Part shown: piece after piece, positions 53,006 to 62,003 of the stretch
Layout of the letters: every line of letters starts with the position of its first letter
Numbering within the stretch: the stretch's first letter is position 1
From: Burkholderiales bacterium
GTDB lineage: Bacteria; Pseudomonadota; Gammaproteobacteria; Burkholderiales; Nitrosomonadaceae
Assembly: GCA_024235795.1 (NCBI GenBank)
Contig: JACKLR010000002.1
Span: 434,001-498,000, forward strand
Reading direction: 5' to 3'
DNA: 64,000 bases
Notes under the pieces: model-generated
What the model was told of the DNA's origin: nothing
Databases searched by the model: none
The model's input: the letters and a program-made list of their open reading frames with translations, nothing else
Translations under genes and position numbers: made by a program

Positions 53006-55579
53006 CTAAACACGGTTTTTAGCCAGCAATTTCTCGCCCGACCACCACAGGATCAGGTTGTTTTCAGCTGGTATCTGCACGCCGGGCTGATATGCCACAA
53101 CGCGCGGTGTAAAATCTTGATAAGGGCGTGTTGAACTTACGCTGCATTGATACACATAGCCATTAACGGTGCCGGGAATGCTGGCGGTTTGCTGCATGCT
53201 CAGACAGACGGGGGCGGTATTTATTTCCAGCGGGTCAGCGTAAATCTGTACTTGTACAGAATCAGGGAAAATCTCTCCGAGATAAACCTGTAGTTCGAAT
53301 GTCCAGCCGTTATTTTCCTCAGATATGGATAGATTACTCAAATGGACATCATTCCAGTACTGGATCAATGCTTCATTCCAGCAGTGCAGTTTTTTGCCGA
53401 TTTCTCCACTATGGGCGGATCGGTATTGAAAGGCAATAGCTGCGGGAATGTACAGTTTCTCGACATATTCGCGCACCATGCGGTTGGTACTGAATTGCGG
53501 TGCAAGCTTTGACATACTGGCGCGCACTCTGGCAACCCAGGCGCGGGGAATGCCTGTTGCATCGCGGTCATAGAACATCGGCACAATCTCTTCTTCCAGA
53601 AGACGGTACAATTGTTCTGCCTCTGTATGATTCCAGTCCGGTTCATCATGTGCCATGTCGTCACCAAGAGCCCACCCAACTTCCGGCGAGTATGCCTCAG
53701 CCCACCATCCGTCCAGTTCGGAAAGGTTCAAACCGCCGTTGACCAGAACTTTCATGCCGCTGGTACCGCTTGCCTCCCAGAAGCGGCGCGGGGTGTTAAT
53801 CCACAGGTCAATGCCTTGCACCATTTCTTGTGCGAGCGCAATATCATAGTCTTCGAGAAATACCACGCGATTACGAACCTCCGGGCGTGCGGCAAATTGC
53901 GCCCATTGCTGAATAAAGCGTTTGCCCTCAGTATCGTCTGGATGCGCCTTGCCGGCAACGACAATCTGCACGGGACGTTCCGGGTTGAGCAGCAAGCGCA
54001 TGAAACGCTCGGGGTCATGCAGCAGCAGGTTAGGGCGCTTGTAAGCGGTAAATCGGCGGGCAAACCCAAGTGTGAGTATATTGGGATCAAGAATCTGATC
54101 CACCTGTTGAACAGCTTTTGCCGCTGTGAAGCGGTGTCCAAATTGCCTGCGAAGCCTTTGGCGCGCGTGATGCACCAGGTCGGCGCGTTCCTGTCCGCAA
54201 AAATTCCATAATTCATCATCGTCAAGCGTTGCAATTGTGGATGCCAGTGTTTCTTCAGTGCTCAGCCATCGATCTTTTCCGCAAGAACGCGTCCAGATTT
54301 CGTCTGCCCAGGGTGAATCCCACGACGGCACGTGCACGCCATTGGTTACATAAGTTACAGGTACCTCACATTGTGGCCAGGATGGATACAGACTCTGGAA
54401 AATGTTCTGGCTTACCGTGCGGTGCAGGCGGCTCACGCCATTGATCCAGGCACAGGTGCGCGCCGCCAGATAAGCCATATTGAAGGGTTCCTTGTTGTTA
54501 CTTCCATTACGGCGGCCAAGAGCAATTAGTTCCGAAGGTGCTACCCCCAATGCTTCAGCATAAATGAGACCATATTTGGCAAGCAAATCGCGTGGAAAAG
54601 TATCAAAACCAGCTGCCACCGGCGTGTGGGTAGTGAACAGATTACCTGGTCGGGTCGTCCAGAGCGCCTGCCAGAAACTCACCTGATTTTTCTCCTTAAA
54701 ACAACGTGCACGTTCCAGAGTGACAAATGCCGCATGGCCTTCATTCAGGTGGCAGATGTCAATTTCGAGTCCCAATGCCTGAATCAATCGCCAGCCGCCT
54801 ATGCCCAGCGCAATTTCCTGTACCAGGCGCATTTCCTCGCCGCCGCCGTACAACTTGCTGGTAATACCGCGGTCGAGCGGACTGTTCAGGGGGTCATTGC
54901 TATCAAGCAGATACAAACGAACGCGGCCCACTTGTACTTCCCAGACATGCAGGCGCGCAATACGCCCCGGCAGTTCGATGGGGATGGACAGCCAGGCGCC
55001 ATTATGTGCCAGTACCGGACGCAACGGCATCGTGCTGGAATCGTTGTAGGGATAAACTTCCTGCTGCCACTTCGCTTCATCGAGCACCTGCCGGAAATAA
55101 CCTTCCTGATAGAGCAGGCCGATTGCGGTGACTGGCACGGCGAGGTCACTCGCTGCCTTGAGATAGTCGCCCGCAAGTACCCCAAGACCGCCCGCATATA
55201 ATGGCAGTGCTTCACCGAGGCCAAATTCCATGCTGAAATAAGCGATTCCTTTTAACGGTGATTCCGCATGTACTTCGCCGAACCAACCGCAGCAGTCGCA
55301 GTAGCTGTTACGCGCTTTGGCCAGGTTTTCCAGGTGATGCTTGAACTGTGCGTTCCGGTTGAGTTCTTCCAGGCGTTCGCGTGACAGGTTCTGCAAAACG
55401 ACCAGTGGATTTTCGCTCTGCTCCCATAGTGTGGGATCCATGGCTTCCCATACCGTATCGCCCGCATGACTCCAAGTCCAGCGCAGATCAGTCGCCAGTC
55501 CTGCGATTTGTTCGACCAAGGGAATCAGGTCAGCAGGCAAATCCTGAAGGTAATGAATCATTAAACGCGCTATTTTCAT
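53006..55579 (-). CDS. glgP: Alpha-glucan phosphorylase
   Basis: Releases glucose-1-phosphate from glycogen or maltodextrins using PLP. The 857-residue protein belongs to the DUF3417-containing branch: an N-terminal domain (VEQIAGLATDLRWTWSHAGD) precedes the GT35 core with AYFSMEFGLGEALPLYAGGL, GLLYQEGYF, HLNEGHAAF, THTPVAAGFDTF, TYVTNGVHVPSW, GFARRFTAYKRPNLL, and the PLP-lysine region SGTSGMKVLVNGGLNLSELD. It is alone on its strand, so the glycogen synthesis genes must be elsewhere. It converges with cobO. Confidence 0.94.
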   Translation of the reverse strand: MKIARLMIHYLQDLPADLIPLVEQIAGLATDLRWTWSHAGDTVWEAMDPTLWEQSENPLVVLQNLSRERLEELNRNAQFKHHLENLAKARNSYCDCCGWFGEVHAESPLKGIAYFSMEFGLGEALPLYAGGLGVLAGDYLKAASDLAVPVTAIGLLYQEGYFRQVLDEAKWQQEVYPYNDSSTMPLRPVLAHNGAWLSIPIELPGRIARLHVWEVQVGRVRLYLLDSNDPLNSPLDRGITSKLYGGGEEMRLVQEIALGIGGWRLIQALGLEIDICHLNEGHAAFVTLERARCFKEKNQVSFWQALWTTRPGNLFTTHTPVAAGFDTFPRDLLAKYGLIYAEALGVAPSELIALGRRNGSNNKEPFNMAYLAARTCAWINGVSRLHRTVSQNIFQSLYPSWPQCEVPVTYVTNGVHVPSWDSPWADEIWTRSCGKDRWLSTEETLASTIATLDDDELWNFCGQERADLVHHARQRLRRQFGHRFTAAKAVQQVDQILDPNILTLGFARRFTAYKRPNLLLHDPERFMRLLLNPERPVQIVVAGKAHPDDTEGKRFIQQWAQFAARPEVRNRVVFLEDYDIALAQEMVQGIDLWINTPRRFWEASGTSGMKVLVNGGLNLSELDGWWAEAYSPEVGWALGDDMAHDEPDWNHTEAEQLYRLLEEEIVPMFYDRDATGIPRAWVARVRASMSKLAPQFSTNRMVREYVEKLYIPAAIAFQYRSAHSGEIGKKLHCWNEALIQYWNDVHLSNLSISEENNGWTFELQVYLGEIFPDSVQVQIYADPLEINTAPVCLSMQQTASIPGTVNGYVYQCSVSSTRPYQDFTPRVVAYQPGVQIPAENNLILWWSGEKLLAKNRV

Positions 55580-55889
55580 GCTTCCTCAGGGAAGTATTTC
55601 ACTCATTCCATTATCCGATCAGTATGGATAATTATCAAATCCGGTTCATTCTACTTCAGTCAAATCAAATGTTGTTACTATTTTGGGAAGCAAGATCAAT
55701 AAAAATGATTTGAGCGGGTTTTGGATTTCCTGAGGTAGTGTTTGAATATTAAAATATCGAATCAGTTGGAAATTGTGCCTTTTATATACTTAAAATAGCA
55801 TTCGGTTGTATGAATTAAGTTTTTATTCTTTGTTCTAAAGAATTCTTTTCAGTTTGCTCAGGCAATTTTGATAACCCCGTCATTCGTTT
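55580..55889. other. 310-bp intergenic region, no gene recognised
   Basis: AT-rich DNA between the VOC gene and glgP, both on the minus strand. It should carry the glgP promoter. No clear terminator hairpin or gene fragment was found. Confidence 0.5.
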
Positions 55890-56267
55890 TCAATTCATTT
55901 CATAATCTTTCGTCAGCATTTCGAGCAGATGGCCGTTCCCATCGCGGAAATATACGCCTCTGCCGCCGTAGTTGTGGTTGATGTCCATATTCTCGGGGTC
56001 GTAGGGTCCACTGCCATATTTGATGTGTTCCGCCTTGATGCGCGCAAAGATTTGATCAAATTCTTCTTCTGAGACTTTGAACGCATAGTGGTGCGATTCA
56101 AACTGGTCTCTGTGGGCGAAATCAAGGCATAGCGAATCGTTGACACGCACAACAATGAAGGATGCGAATGGCCCGATATATTCAAAGCCGAATATGCGCG
56201 CATAAAACCGGGCGCTTTCCTCTTTCTCATGTGTTGGAATAATGGTGTGATTCAGTGTAATCGGCAT
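55890..56267 (-). CDS. VOC-superfamily (glyoxalase-like) protein
   Basis: A 125-residue single VOC domain. HTIIPTHEKEESARFYARIF supplies the first metal-ligand region, SHHYAFKVSEEEF and VYFRDGNGHLLEMLTKDY the later His and Glu ligands. Such proteins include dioxygenases, fosfomycin-type resistance enzymes and glyoxalases; nothing here narrows the substrate. It is divergent from the beta-helix gene at 56407. Confidence 0.85.
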   Translation of the reverse strand: MPITLNHTIIPTHEKEESARFYARIFGFEYIGPFASFIVVRVNDSLCLDFAHRDQFESHHYAFKVSEEEFDQIFARIKAEHIKYGSGPYDPENMDINHNYGGRGVYFRDGNGHLLEMLTKDYEMN

Positions 56268-56406
56268 GATTCTTTTCCCTTAATGAGTGGGTTTTGAACA
56301 GGCATGGCACATATAAATCATACATCATGATGTAACATGAATGTCATATTAGGTTGGTAAATTTGCCTTACCAAAAGTTTCATAAATACTTAACTTGGAG
56401 AGAAAA

Positions 56407-57999
56407 ATGGTAAGGCTAAAGAACAGCAAACTCGCGTTATCCATCTTGCCGGCAATGATGTTTGGTATGATGACATCGAATGTTCAGGCAGCATCGGCTG
56501 CTTTCAACCCCGCAACAGGAATCGTCGATATGCCTGTCGTGGAGGTATTAAATGGCGCATCATCGACATTTTTTAATGTGCAATTGCAGATTGACGGCAA
56601 TGCGCTGAAATTGATTTCGGCCAATCCGATTCCTGCAACAAAGGGACAAGAGCGCGTCGTTTTTGATTTTGCAACGACAGCATTGCACGTGCCGTCAATT
56701 GGGGTGGGTGCGGATGAATTTTATGCAAAATTGAAACTGATACCTGGAACAAACCGCTTTTCAGTCGAACAACTGGTCAATAACAGTTTCCAGGGCTGTC
56801 CGGGCTTTTCAACGCAGGGTCCTGTTGAAGGGTCTTGCATCCTGAGCGGTGATTACAATCAGGACATCACGCTAACAAAAAACATCCAGTGGATAATATC
56901 CGGGGGCGTGTTTATTGGCGGTGACAATACCAACAGCGCGACATTGACGATTAATCCGGGTACGCAAATTTTCGGACAGCAGGGTGCTGATTACCTGTGG
57001 ATCAGACGCGGTTCTAAAATCATGGCGGAAGGCACGCCGGATAATCCGATTGTCATGAGCGGTGCGTCGCAGCAGGCGGCTGGCGAGTGGGGCGGCCTGG
57101 TGATCGCCGGTAATGCGCCGGTCAACGGCTGTAATGCAGGCGTGAACCCTTGTGAAATACCGTTTGAAGCGGTTACTTCCGAATCCTTTGGTGGCAACAA
57201 TCCAAACGACAACAGCGGGGTGGTCAAATATACCCAGATCCTGTTTGCCGGCTTTGCCGTGCGTCCAAACGAAGAGCTCAATGGTCTGACGCTCAATGGC
57301 GTCGGCGCTGGTACCGTGCTCGAATTTATCCACGTGCATCAGGGACTCGATGATGGCGTTGAAATGTTTGGCGGCACAGCGCAAATGAAACATATGGTGT
57401 TAACCAATAACGGTGACGACAGTCTCGATTGGGGCAGCGGCTGGACCGGCAAGGCGCAGTTTGTCTTGATCAAACAGGCTTCCAACGATGGTGACCGCGG
57501 TATTGAAGCGGACAACAATGAAGTCAACAATGACATAGAACCCCGGGCAAAACCAGTGTTATCCAACATGACTATTATTGGCGGATCGGCAGGCACGCAA
57601 GGCATCCTGCTGCGCCGCGGTACCGGTGCGAATATCTGGAATTCTGTGATTACCGGTTTTTCTGACTGCGTTCGTATCGACGGCGAGGCGACGTTCCTGA
57701 ACGCAGGCGTGCCGGGTAATCTTTCCGGTGAACTGACCATGGTCAATTCCTTTGTCAGTTGCGGCAACAATCTTGCGGATGGTGATGGTGCGACCTTTTC
57801 AGTCGCGGACTGGTTCACATCGCAATCCGGTAACAGTCAGGAAGATCCGCTGTTAAATGGCTTTCTGCCGGCAGCAGGTTCGCCTTTAACGCTCGGCGGC
57901 ACACCTGTCAACGATTCTTTCTTCAATCCCGTCGATTATGTCGGTGCATTCAAAGATGCCGATGACGACTGGACTCAGGAGTGGACGTTTGATTTTTAA
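56407..57999 (+). CDS. Exported beta-helix protein, unknown function
   Basis: A 530-residue secreted protein. Signal peptide (LALSILPAMMFGMMTSNVQA) is followed by a beta-sandwich-like region to about 140 and then a parallel beta-helix with repeated short strands (LTINPGTQIFGQQGADYLWI; GEWGGLVIAGNAPVNG; LEFIHVHQGLDDGVEMFGG; HMVLTNNGDDSLDWGSGW). This layout is common in surface proteins of marine and freshwater bacteria. The frame opens at TTG 56395, but ATG 56407 has ggagag just upstream. No sorting motif is seen at the C-terminus (QEWTFDF). A terminator follows. Confidence 0.8.
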   Translation: MVRLKNSKLALSILPAMMFGMMTSNVQAASAAFNPATGIVDMPVVEVLNGASSTFFNVQLQIDGNALKLISANPIPATKGQERVVFDFATTALHVPSIGVGADEFYAKLKLIPGTNRFSVEQLVNNSFQGCPGFSTQGPVEGSCILSGDYNQDITLTKNIQWIISGGVFIGGDNTNSATLTINPGTQIFGQQGADYLWIRRGSKIMAEGTPDNPIVMSGASQQAAGEWGGLVIAGNAPVNGCNAGVNPCEIPFEAVTSESFGGNNPNDNSGVVKYTQILFAGFAVRPNEELNGLTLNGVGAGTVLEFIHVHQGLDDGVEMFGGTAQMKHMVLTNNGDDSLDWGSGWTGKAQFVLIKQASNDGDRGIEADNNEVNNDIEPRAKPVLSNMTIIGGSAGTQGILLRRGTGANIWNSVITGFSDCVRIDGEATFLNAGVPGNLSGELTMVNSFVSCGNNLADGDGATFSVADWFTSQSGNSQEDPLLNGFLPAAGSPLTLGGTPVNDSFFNPVDYVGAFKDADDDWTQEWTFDF

Positions 58000-58046
58000 T
58001 AATCCGCTGACACCTGTTTAATTTTACAATTGTCCACTATACTCAG

Positions 58047-58074
58047 ACCCCGTTGCATAGCCACGGGGTTTTTT
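58047..58074. terminator. Rho-independent terminator between the beta-helix and Sel1 genes
   Basis: Stem accccgt/acggggt around a nine-base loop (58047-58069) followed by five to six T. It serves the plus-strand beta-helix gene and lies at the very end of the convergent Sel1 gene. Confidence 0.85.
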
Positions 58075-59041
58075 AGTGTTGATGGAATGCAGACAGATGC
58101 TGTGAGATTTTTTGGTCAAGATCGTTTTTCCAGCTTGCCGGCATAATTTGCTCCACTATTCCCAGCATTTTTGTCGTGTCTCTGAGCTCATTTTTGCTTG
58201 TTGACAACTGGTGCGTGGCGGATAACCATAGATAAGCTTTTGCAAGGTTATCGGCAGTTGGCATCTGCGTTTCTTCCGATAGCGGGGCGTTGAAATACAG
58301 CTGTGCTGTCGGAAAGTATGCGGGTACAAAACCCTGGCTTGCGGCTGATTCAAACCAGTGTAATGCATGCTGATGATTGTTAAGGTAATTTAGATTTATT
58401 ATGCCCAGCTGATGAAATGCTTCCAGCGAACCTTTTTCAGCAGCATAGTTGAACCAGACGGTTGCTTGGTGCAGGTCGTGAATTGTTTTGTCACCCTGTA
58501 AAAAAAATTGCCCCATTTTGAGTTGAGCCGGGATTGAGCCGGCTGCAGCAGCCTGCTGGCATAGCTTTAATGCGCCTTGCGGATCTTTGGGCACACCTTT
58601 GCCTTGCATGGTTAACTCGGCTATTGAACACAGGGAGATGATATGTCCCAGATCGGCTGCTTTCTGATACCACTGTATGGCTGCGGCATAATCAACGGGT
58701 TGGTGCGTCCCATTTTGCAAGCAAGCGGCATAAAAATGACTGGCAGTGGGAATGTCGCCTTCGGCTGCTTTTTCAAACCAATGACAGGCTGTTTTCTGAT
58801 CATCTGCCATTCCCCATCCCTTTTGGTGAAAAAGCCCCAGGCTGAATTGCGCTAACGGATTTTGATGTGTCTCTGCAAGTAGATGAAAGGCATCATAAGC
58901 TTTCTGGTATTTGCCTTCTGTCAGCCACCGCTGGGCTTCGGCCAGTTCTAGGCGGGTATCGATAGGTTGCTGGGCGAATAAAACGGGAATCCATGCCAAT
59001 CCAATAAAAAAACTTAGGGTAAGTTTGAAAAGTTTATGCAT
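58073..59041 (-). CDS. Sel1-repeat exported protein
   Basis: A protein of about 322 residues with a signal peptide (FKLTLSFFIGLAWIPVLFAQ) and a chain of Sel1-like (TPR-related) repeats such as PLAQFSLGLFHQKGWGMADD, AIQWYQKAADLGHIISLCSI and ALHWFESAASQGFVPAYFPT. Such proteins mediate protein-protein contact in the periplasm; no partner can be named. The frame opens at 59086, but the M at 59041 or 59053 gives a clean signal peptide; no strong ribosome site decides between them. Confidence 0.82.
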   Translation of the reverse strand: MHKLFKLTLSFFIGLAWIPVLFAQQPIDTRLELAEAQRWLTEGKYQKAYDAFHLLAETHQNPLAQFSLGLFHQKGWGMADDQKTACHWFEKAAEGDIPTASHFYAACLQNGTHQPVDYAAAIQWYQKAADLGHIISLCSIAELTMQGKGVPKDPQGALKLCQQAAAAGSIPAQLKMGQFFLQGDKTIHDLHQATVWFNYAAEKGSLEAFHQLGIINLNYLNNHQHALHWFESAASQGFVPAYFPTAQLYFNAPLSEETQMPTADNLAKAYLWLSATHQLSTSKNELRDTTKMLGIVEQIMPASWKNDLDQKISQHLSAFHQH

Positions 59042-59107
59042 TTTTTGATACATCTGTAATACAGGTAAAGCGTTTAATGAATCCACTATTCAGACATTTA
59101 TAGGTGT

Positions 59108-59137
59108 AAAAGCTGTCGCTTCGAAGCGGCAGCTTTT
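59108..59137. terminator. Perfect hairpin, likely terminator of the tail-collar gene
   Basis: aaaagctgtcgct/tcgaagcggcagctttt folds into a nearly perfect 15-bp stem with one mismatch (59108-59137), with A and T at its ends, 22 bp after the collar-gene stop. Confidence 0.75.
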
Positions 59138-59158
59138 GACTCATGATAAAGTGAACAA

Positions 59159-59785
59159 CTAATTACGTGAGGGGTAGATGCCCTGGAGTGCAATGATCCA
59201 GTTCATCGCAATAAATGGTGAACGGTTTTCATGACTTTGCCCCCCGCCGAATGAATTTATGGTAACAGCCGCTGTATTCATGGCTACATTCGGAGTAGCA
59301 CTGGAATAAATATTCTGGCGGCTGAGTACAGCCCAGACACCGTTAGTCGGATCGGTACTGTTACCATCGCCGCTTTGTGCGTTGACAATTGCCGTTGGTG
59401 TAATGAGCGGTAGTTGTGCCTGGTTGAGCGTAACTGTCTCAAGCCCGCCCATTAAACCAAGTGGGTAATTTGACAATCCTGGTCCATGTCCGGCACCGAT
59501 AACCGAGCGTCCTCTTGTATCCGGCAAAGCAAACGTACTTCTGCCGTCACCGCCGTAAGTGGTTCCAAGAATCGAGTATAGCGTCTGGTTCTGGGCTATG
59601 GATAGTAACTGGCCATTAGCAAACGCCCATCCACGGGGCTCGAAATTCCCTGCAAACACACACATGCCACCCACCATAGGGTTGTCACCACTGCAGGCTT
59701 GTACGATGTTACTGGTGAAACTTGCGAAAAATAACGAAACAGCAATTGAGACGGATAAAGCAGAACGGCGGAAATGATGTACCAT
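59159..59785 (-). CDS. Exported phage-tail-collar (microcystin-dependent protein-like) protein
   Basis: A 208-residue protein with a signal peptide (SVSIAVSLFFASFTSNIVQA) and a tail-collar domain: MCVFAGNFEPRGWAFANGQL, YSILGTTYGGDGRSTFALPD, RGRSVIGAGHGPGLSNYPLG, and the C-terminal SPFIAMNWIIALQGIYPS. Cytosolic homologues are called MdpB/Mdp proteins; here the domain is exported. No other phage genes are near, so it is not part of a prophage. Function unknown. Confidence 0.85.
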   Translation of the reverse strand: MVHHFRRSALSVSIAVSLFFASFTSNIVQACSGDNPMVGGMCVFAGNFEPRGWAFANGQLLSIAQNQTLYSILGTTYGGDGRSTFALPDTRGRSVIGAGHGPGLSNYPLGLMGGLETVTLNQAQLPLITPTAIVNAQSGDGNSTDPTNGVWAVLSRQNIYSSATPNVAMNTAAVTINSFGGGQSHENRSPFIAMNWIIALQGIYPSRN

Positions 59786-60122
59786 GATAGCTCCTGTCTT
59801 TAATTGAGTTATTTACACAAAACTTACATAAATGTACTCAGCACTCTGTAAAATTTGCGGGCATATTGCATGCTACGTTCGTTTAATGCAGCGCCAAGAG
59901 TTTTATTCTGCGCCTAAAAAAGAATCCAGGCAAGCTGGTACCCATAGCGACGAAGTATTCGGTTCAGGTGTAGGTGCTGGTGTGTATGGCTGTTCGCGGT
60001 TAACAGTATCAAATTGCTAATGGAAAGTCTGGGTTAATTATTCCCGGATTCAATCGAGGAGTGCTACTGTTATAATAATTACTTTGGATCACCGATTTAT
60101 CAGCTTATTTTAAAAAACTATT
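59786..60122. other. 337-bp region upstream of efp
   Basis: Intergenic DNA holding the divergent promoters of the collar gene and efp. A 62-codon plus-strand frame at 59832-60020 has no recognised family, no ribosome site and unlikely composition, and is not accepted as a gene. Confidence 0.5.
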
Positions 60123-60683
60123 ATGAAAATTTCTGCATTTGAAGTACGTGTTGGCAACTTGGTTGAATATCAGAATAAACTCTGGAAAGTGTACAAGAAA
60201 AATCATGTTAAACCGGGTAAAGGAGGCGCCTTTGTACAACTGGAAATGAAATGCGTCAGTGATGGTACAAAGTTAAATGAACGTTTCCGTTCGGAAGACA
60301 AGGTGGAAAAGGCACATGTAGAGCCGCGCCAGATGCAATACCTCTATTCAGAAGGTGATTCCTATATTTTTATGGATAATGAGTCTTTTGAACAACTTTC
60401 CATATCTGGTGACGATCTGGAAACACAAGTTCCTTATTTGCTGCCTAATACCGATGTTCAGATCAATTTTTATAACGAGAATCCTATTGGTGTTGAACTG
60501 CCCGGTAATGTTGTGCTGGAGGTGGCTGAAACGGAAGTCATGTTAAAAGGGCAAACGGTCGCAAGCGGCGGCAAACCGGCAGTCCTGGAAACCGGCCTGA
60601 AAGTGACTGTGCCCCAATTTGTCAATGTTGGCGATAAAATTAAAGTCAATACCGATACAGGTGAGTACGTCGAACGGGTGTAG
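60123..60683 (+). CDS. efp: Elongation factor P
   Basis: Relieves ribosome stalling at polyproline stretches. The 186-residue, three-domain protein has the loop NHVKPGKGGAFVQ with Lys33 at the tip, GTKLNERFRSEDKVEKAHVE, YSEGDSYIFMDNESFEQL, NPIGVELPGNVVLEVAE and TGLKVTVPQFVNVGDKIKVN. A lysine at the tip, rather than the arginine typical of betaproteobacteria, excludes EarP-type rhamnosylation. By recall the whole sequence is nearer alphaproteobacterial EF-P. It converges with apaG. Confidence 0.96.
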   Translation: MKISAFEVRVGNLVEYQNKLWKVYKKNHVKPGKGGAFVQLEMKCVSDGTKLNERFRSEDKVEKAHVEPRQMQYLYSEGDSYIFMDNESFEQLSISGDDLETQVPYLLPNTDVQINFYNENPIGVELPGNVVLEVAETEVMLKGQTVASGGKPAVLETGLKVTVPQFVNVGDKIKVNTDTGEYVERV

Positions 60684-60745
60684 CGCTGGTAAAGCTATTA
60701 ACCCTTTAATAGCCGTAAATTAACCGGTTCTGGTTTTATATTTCG

Positions 60746-61126
60746 TTAATGCAGGATACGTGGGACGGTCAGGATAAACTCGGGAATGGGTACATCAAAG
60801 TGAATGCCGTCCTCTGCCGCCATCTGGTAACTGCCTTTCATTGAACCTACCGAAGCTGAAATGACTGTGCCGCTGGTATATTCGAAGGTGTCACCCGGCT
60901 TGAGTAAGGGTTGTTCGCCGACAACACCTAATCCACGTACTTCTTGTATGGTGCCATCGCCATTCGTGATAATCCAGTGGCGGCTGATCAATTGTGTCGC
61001 GACTGTGCCTTTATTGGCTATGGTAATAGTATATGCGAAAACATACTGATCGGTTTCTTCATCCGATTGGTCCGGTAAATAAGCCGTGCGTACACTGACA
61101 TTAATTTCATATTTTTTTTCTGACAT
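60746..61126 (-). CDS. apaG: ApaG protein (Co2+/Mg2+ efflux-associated)
   Basis: A 126-residue beta-sandwich protein of the ApaG family, named from mutants with altered metal sensitivity; its activity is not known. Signatures: ANKGTVATQLISRHWIITNG, VRGLGVVGEQPLLKPGDTFE, YTSGTVISASVGSMKGSYQM, FDVPIPEFILTVPRILH. It is divergent from rpe, an arrangement common in betaproteobacteria. Confidence 0.95.
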   Translation of the reverse strand: MSEKKYEINVSVRTAYLPDQSDEETDQYVFAYTITIANKGTVATQLISRHWIITNGDGTIQEVRGLGVVGEQPLLKPGDTFEYTSGTVISASVGSMKGSYQMAAEDGIHFDVPIPEFILTVPRILH

Positions 61127-61264
61127 AAAGCTAATTGCACACTATTTTTCTGGGTGTATCAAGTACAAAATAAAGCGTTCAGGCAGTCAATTTACTTCAT
61201 ATTAACGCGGCAAGATCATTTGCGGTTAAAATACGCTATTTGATTTTATTTAAGAGGTTATTGT

Positions 61265-61945
61265 ATGTACCGTATTGCTCCAAGTATTCTATCAGCTAAT
61301 TTTGCCAAACTTGGTGAGGAAATTACCAATGTCATTGAATCTGGCGCTGATATTATACATTTTGATGTTATGGATAATCATTATGTTCCAAATCTGACTA
61401 TTGGTCCGCTTGTATGTGAAGCTATCCGGCCGCTTACGGATGCGATGATTGATGTTCACCTGATGGTAGAACCTGTGGATCGTATTGTTCCTGATTTTGC
61501 TAAAGCTGGCGCCAATATTATTTCCTTTCATCCCGAAGCATCTGCGCATATCGACAGGACGATAGGACTGATAAAGGAACAGGGTTGTCTTGCAGGATTG
61601 GTGTTTAATCCGGCCACACCGCTGCATTACCTGGACCATGTATTGGATAAGCTCGATTTGATCCTTATCATGTCGGTAAATCCGGGTTTTGGTGGACAGC
61701 AATTTATTCCTGAAGCGCTGAACAAGCTCAGAGCGGTGCGAAAGCGTATTGATGAGAGCGGCAATAAAGAAATCATGCTGGAAATTGATGGCGGCGTTAA
61801 AGTGGATAATATTGCCGAAATAGCGCGTGCGGGCGCCGATACTTTTGTCGCAGGTTCCGCAATCTACCATGCTGGTAAAGACAGCGATCCACATCGTTAT
61901 GACACTATTGTTTCTGCCTTGCGTGCAGAACTGGACAAGGTGTAG
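61265..61945 (+). CDS. rpe: Ribulose-phosphate 3-epimerase
   Basis: Interconverts ribulose-5-phosphate and xylulose-5-phosphate, serving both the pentose phosphate pathway and the Calvin cycle that fixes CO2 in this autotroph. The 226-residue barrel shows IAPSILSANFAKLGEE, HFDVMDNHYVPNLTIGP, IDVHLMVEP, ISFHPEAS, SVNPGFGGQQFI and EIDGGVKVDN. A ribosome site aagagg precedes the ATG. Followed by gph and trpE. Confidence 0.98.
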   Translation: MYRIAPSILSANFAKLGEEITNVIESGADIIHFDVMDNHYVPNLTIGPLVCEAIRPLTDAMIDVHLMVEPVDRIVPDFAKAGANIISFHPEASAHIDRTIGLIKEQGCLAGLVFNPATPLHYLDHVLDKLDLILIMSVNPGFGGQQFIPEALNKLRAVRKRIDESGNKEIMLEIDGGVKVDNIAEIARAGADTFVAGSAIYHAGKDSDPHRYDTIVSALRAELDKV

Positions 61946-62003
61946 TTCATGCGCCATAAAATCACAATGCAACTTGTATCCGAATCACACTTGTCACTGC
62001 TCT

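Noticed and set aside
53612..55201. Long plus-strand frames (199 and 191 codons) opposite the glucan phosphorylase
   Set aside because: Shadows of the well-supported minus-strand gene; low-complexity, no family features, no ribosome sites.
56872..57818. Minus-strand frames of 173 and 159 codons within the beta-helix gene
   Set aside because: The plus-strand gene has signal peptide, ribosome site and terminator; the antisense frames have none.
59159..59785. Tail-collar gene as evidence of a prophage
   Set aside because: It carries a signal peptide and no other phage gene is within the window.
59832..60020. 62-codon frame upstream of efp
   Set aside because: No family, no ribosome site, odd composition; treated as intergenic.
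61292..61972. 226-codon open frame antisense to rpe
   Set aside because: It mirrors rpe exactly, has no recognisable motif and is explained by codon bias of the real gene.
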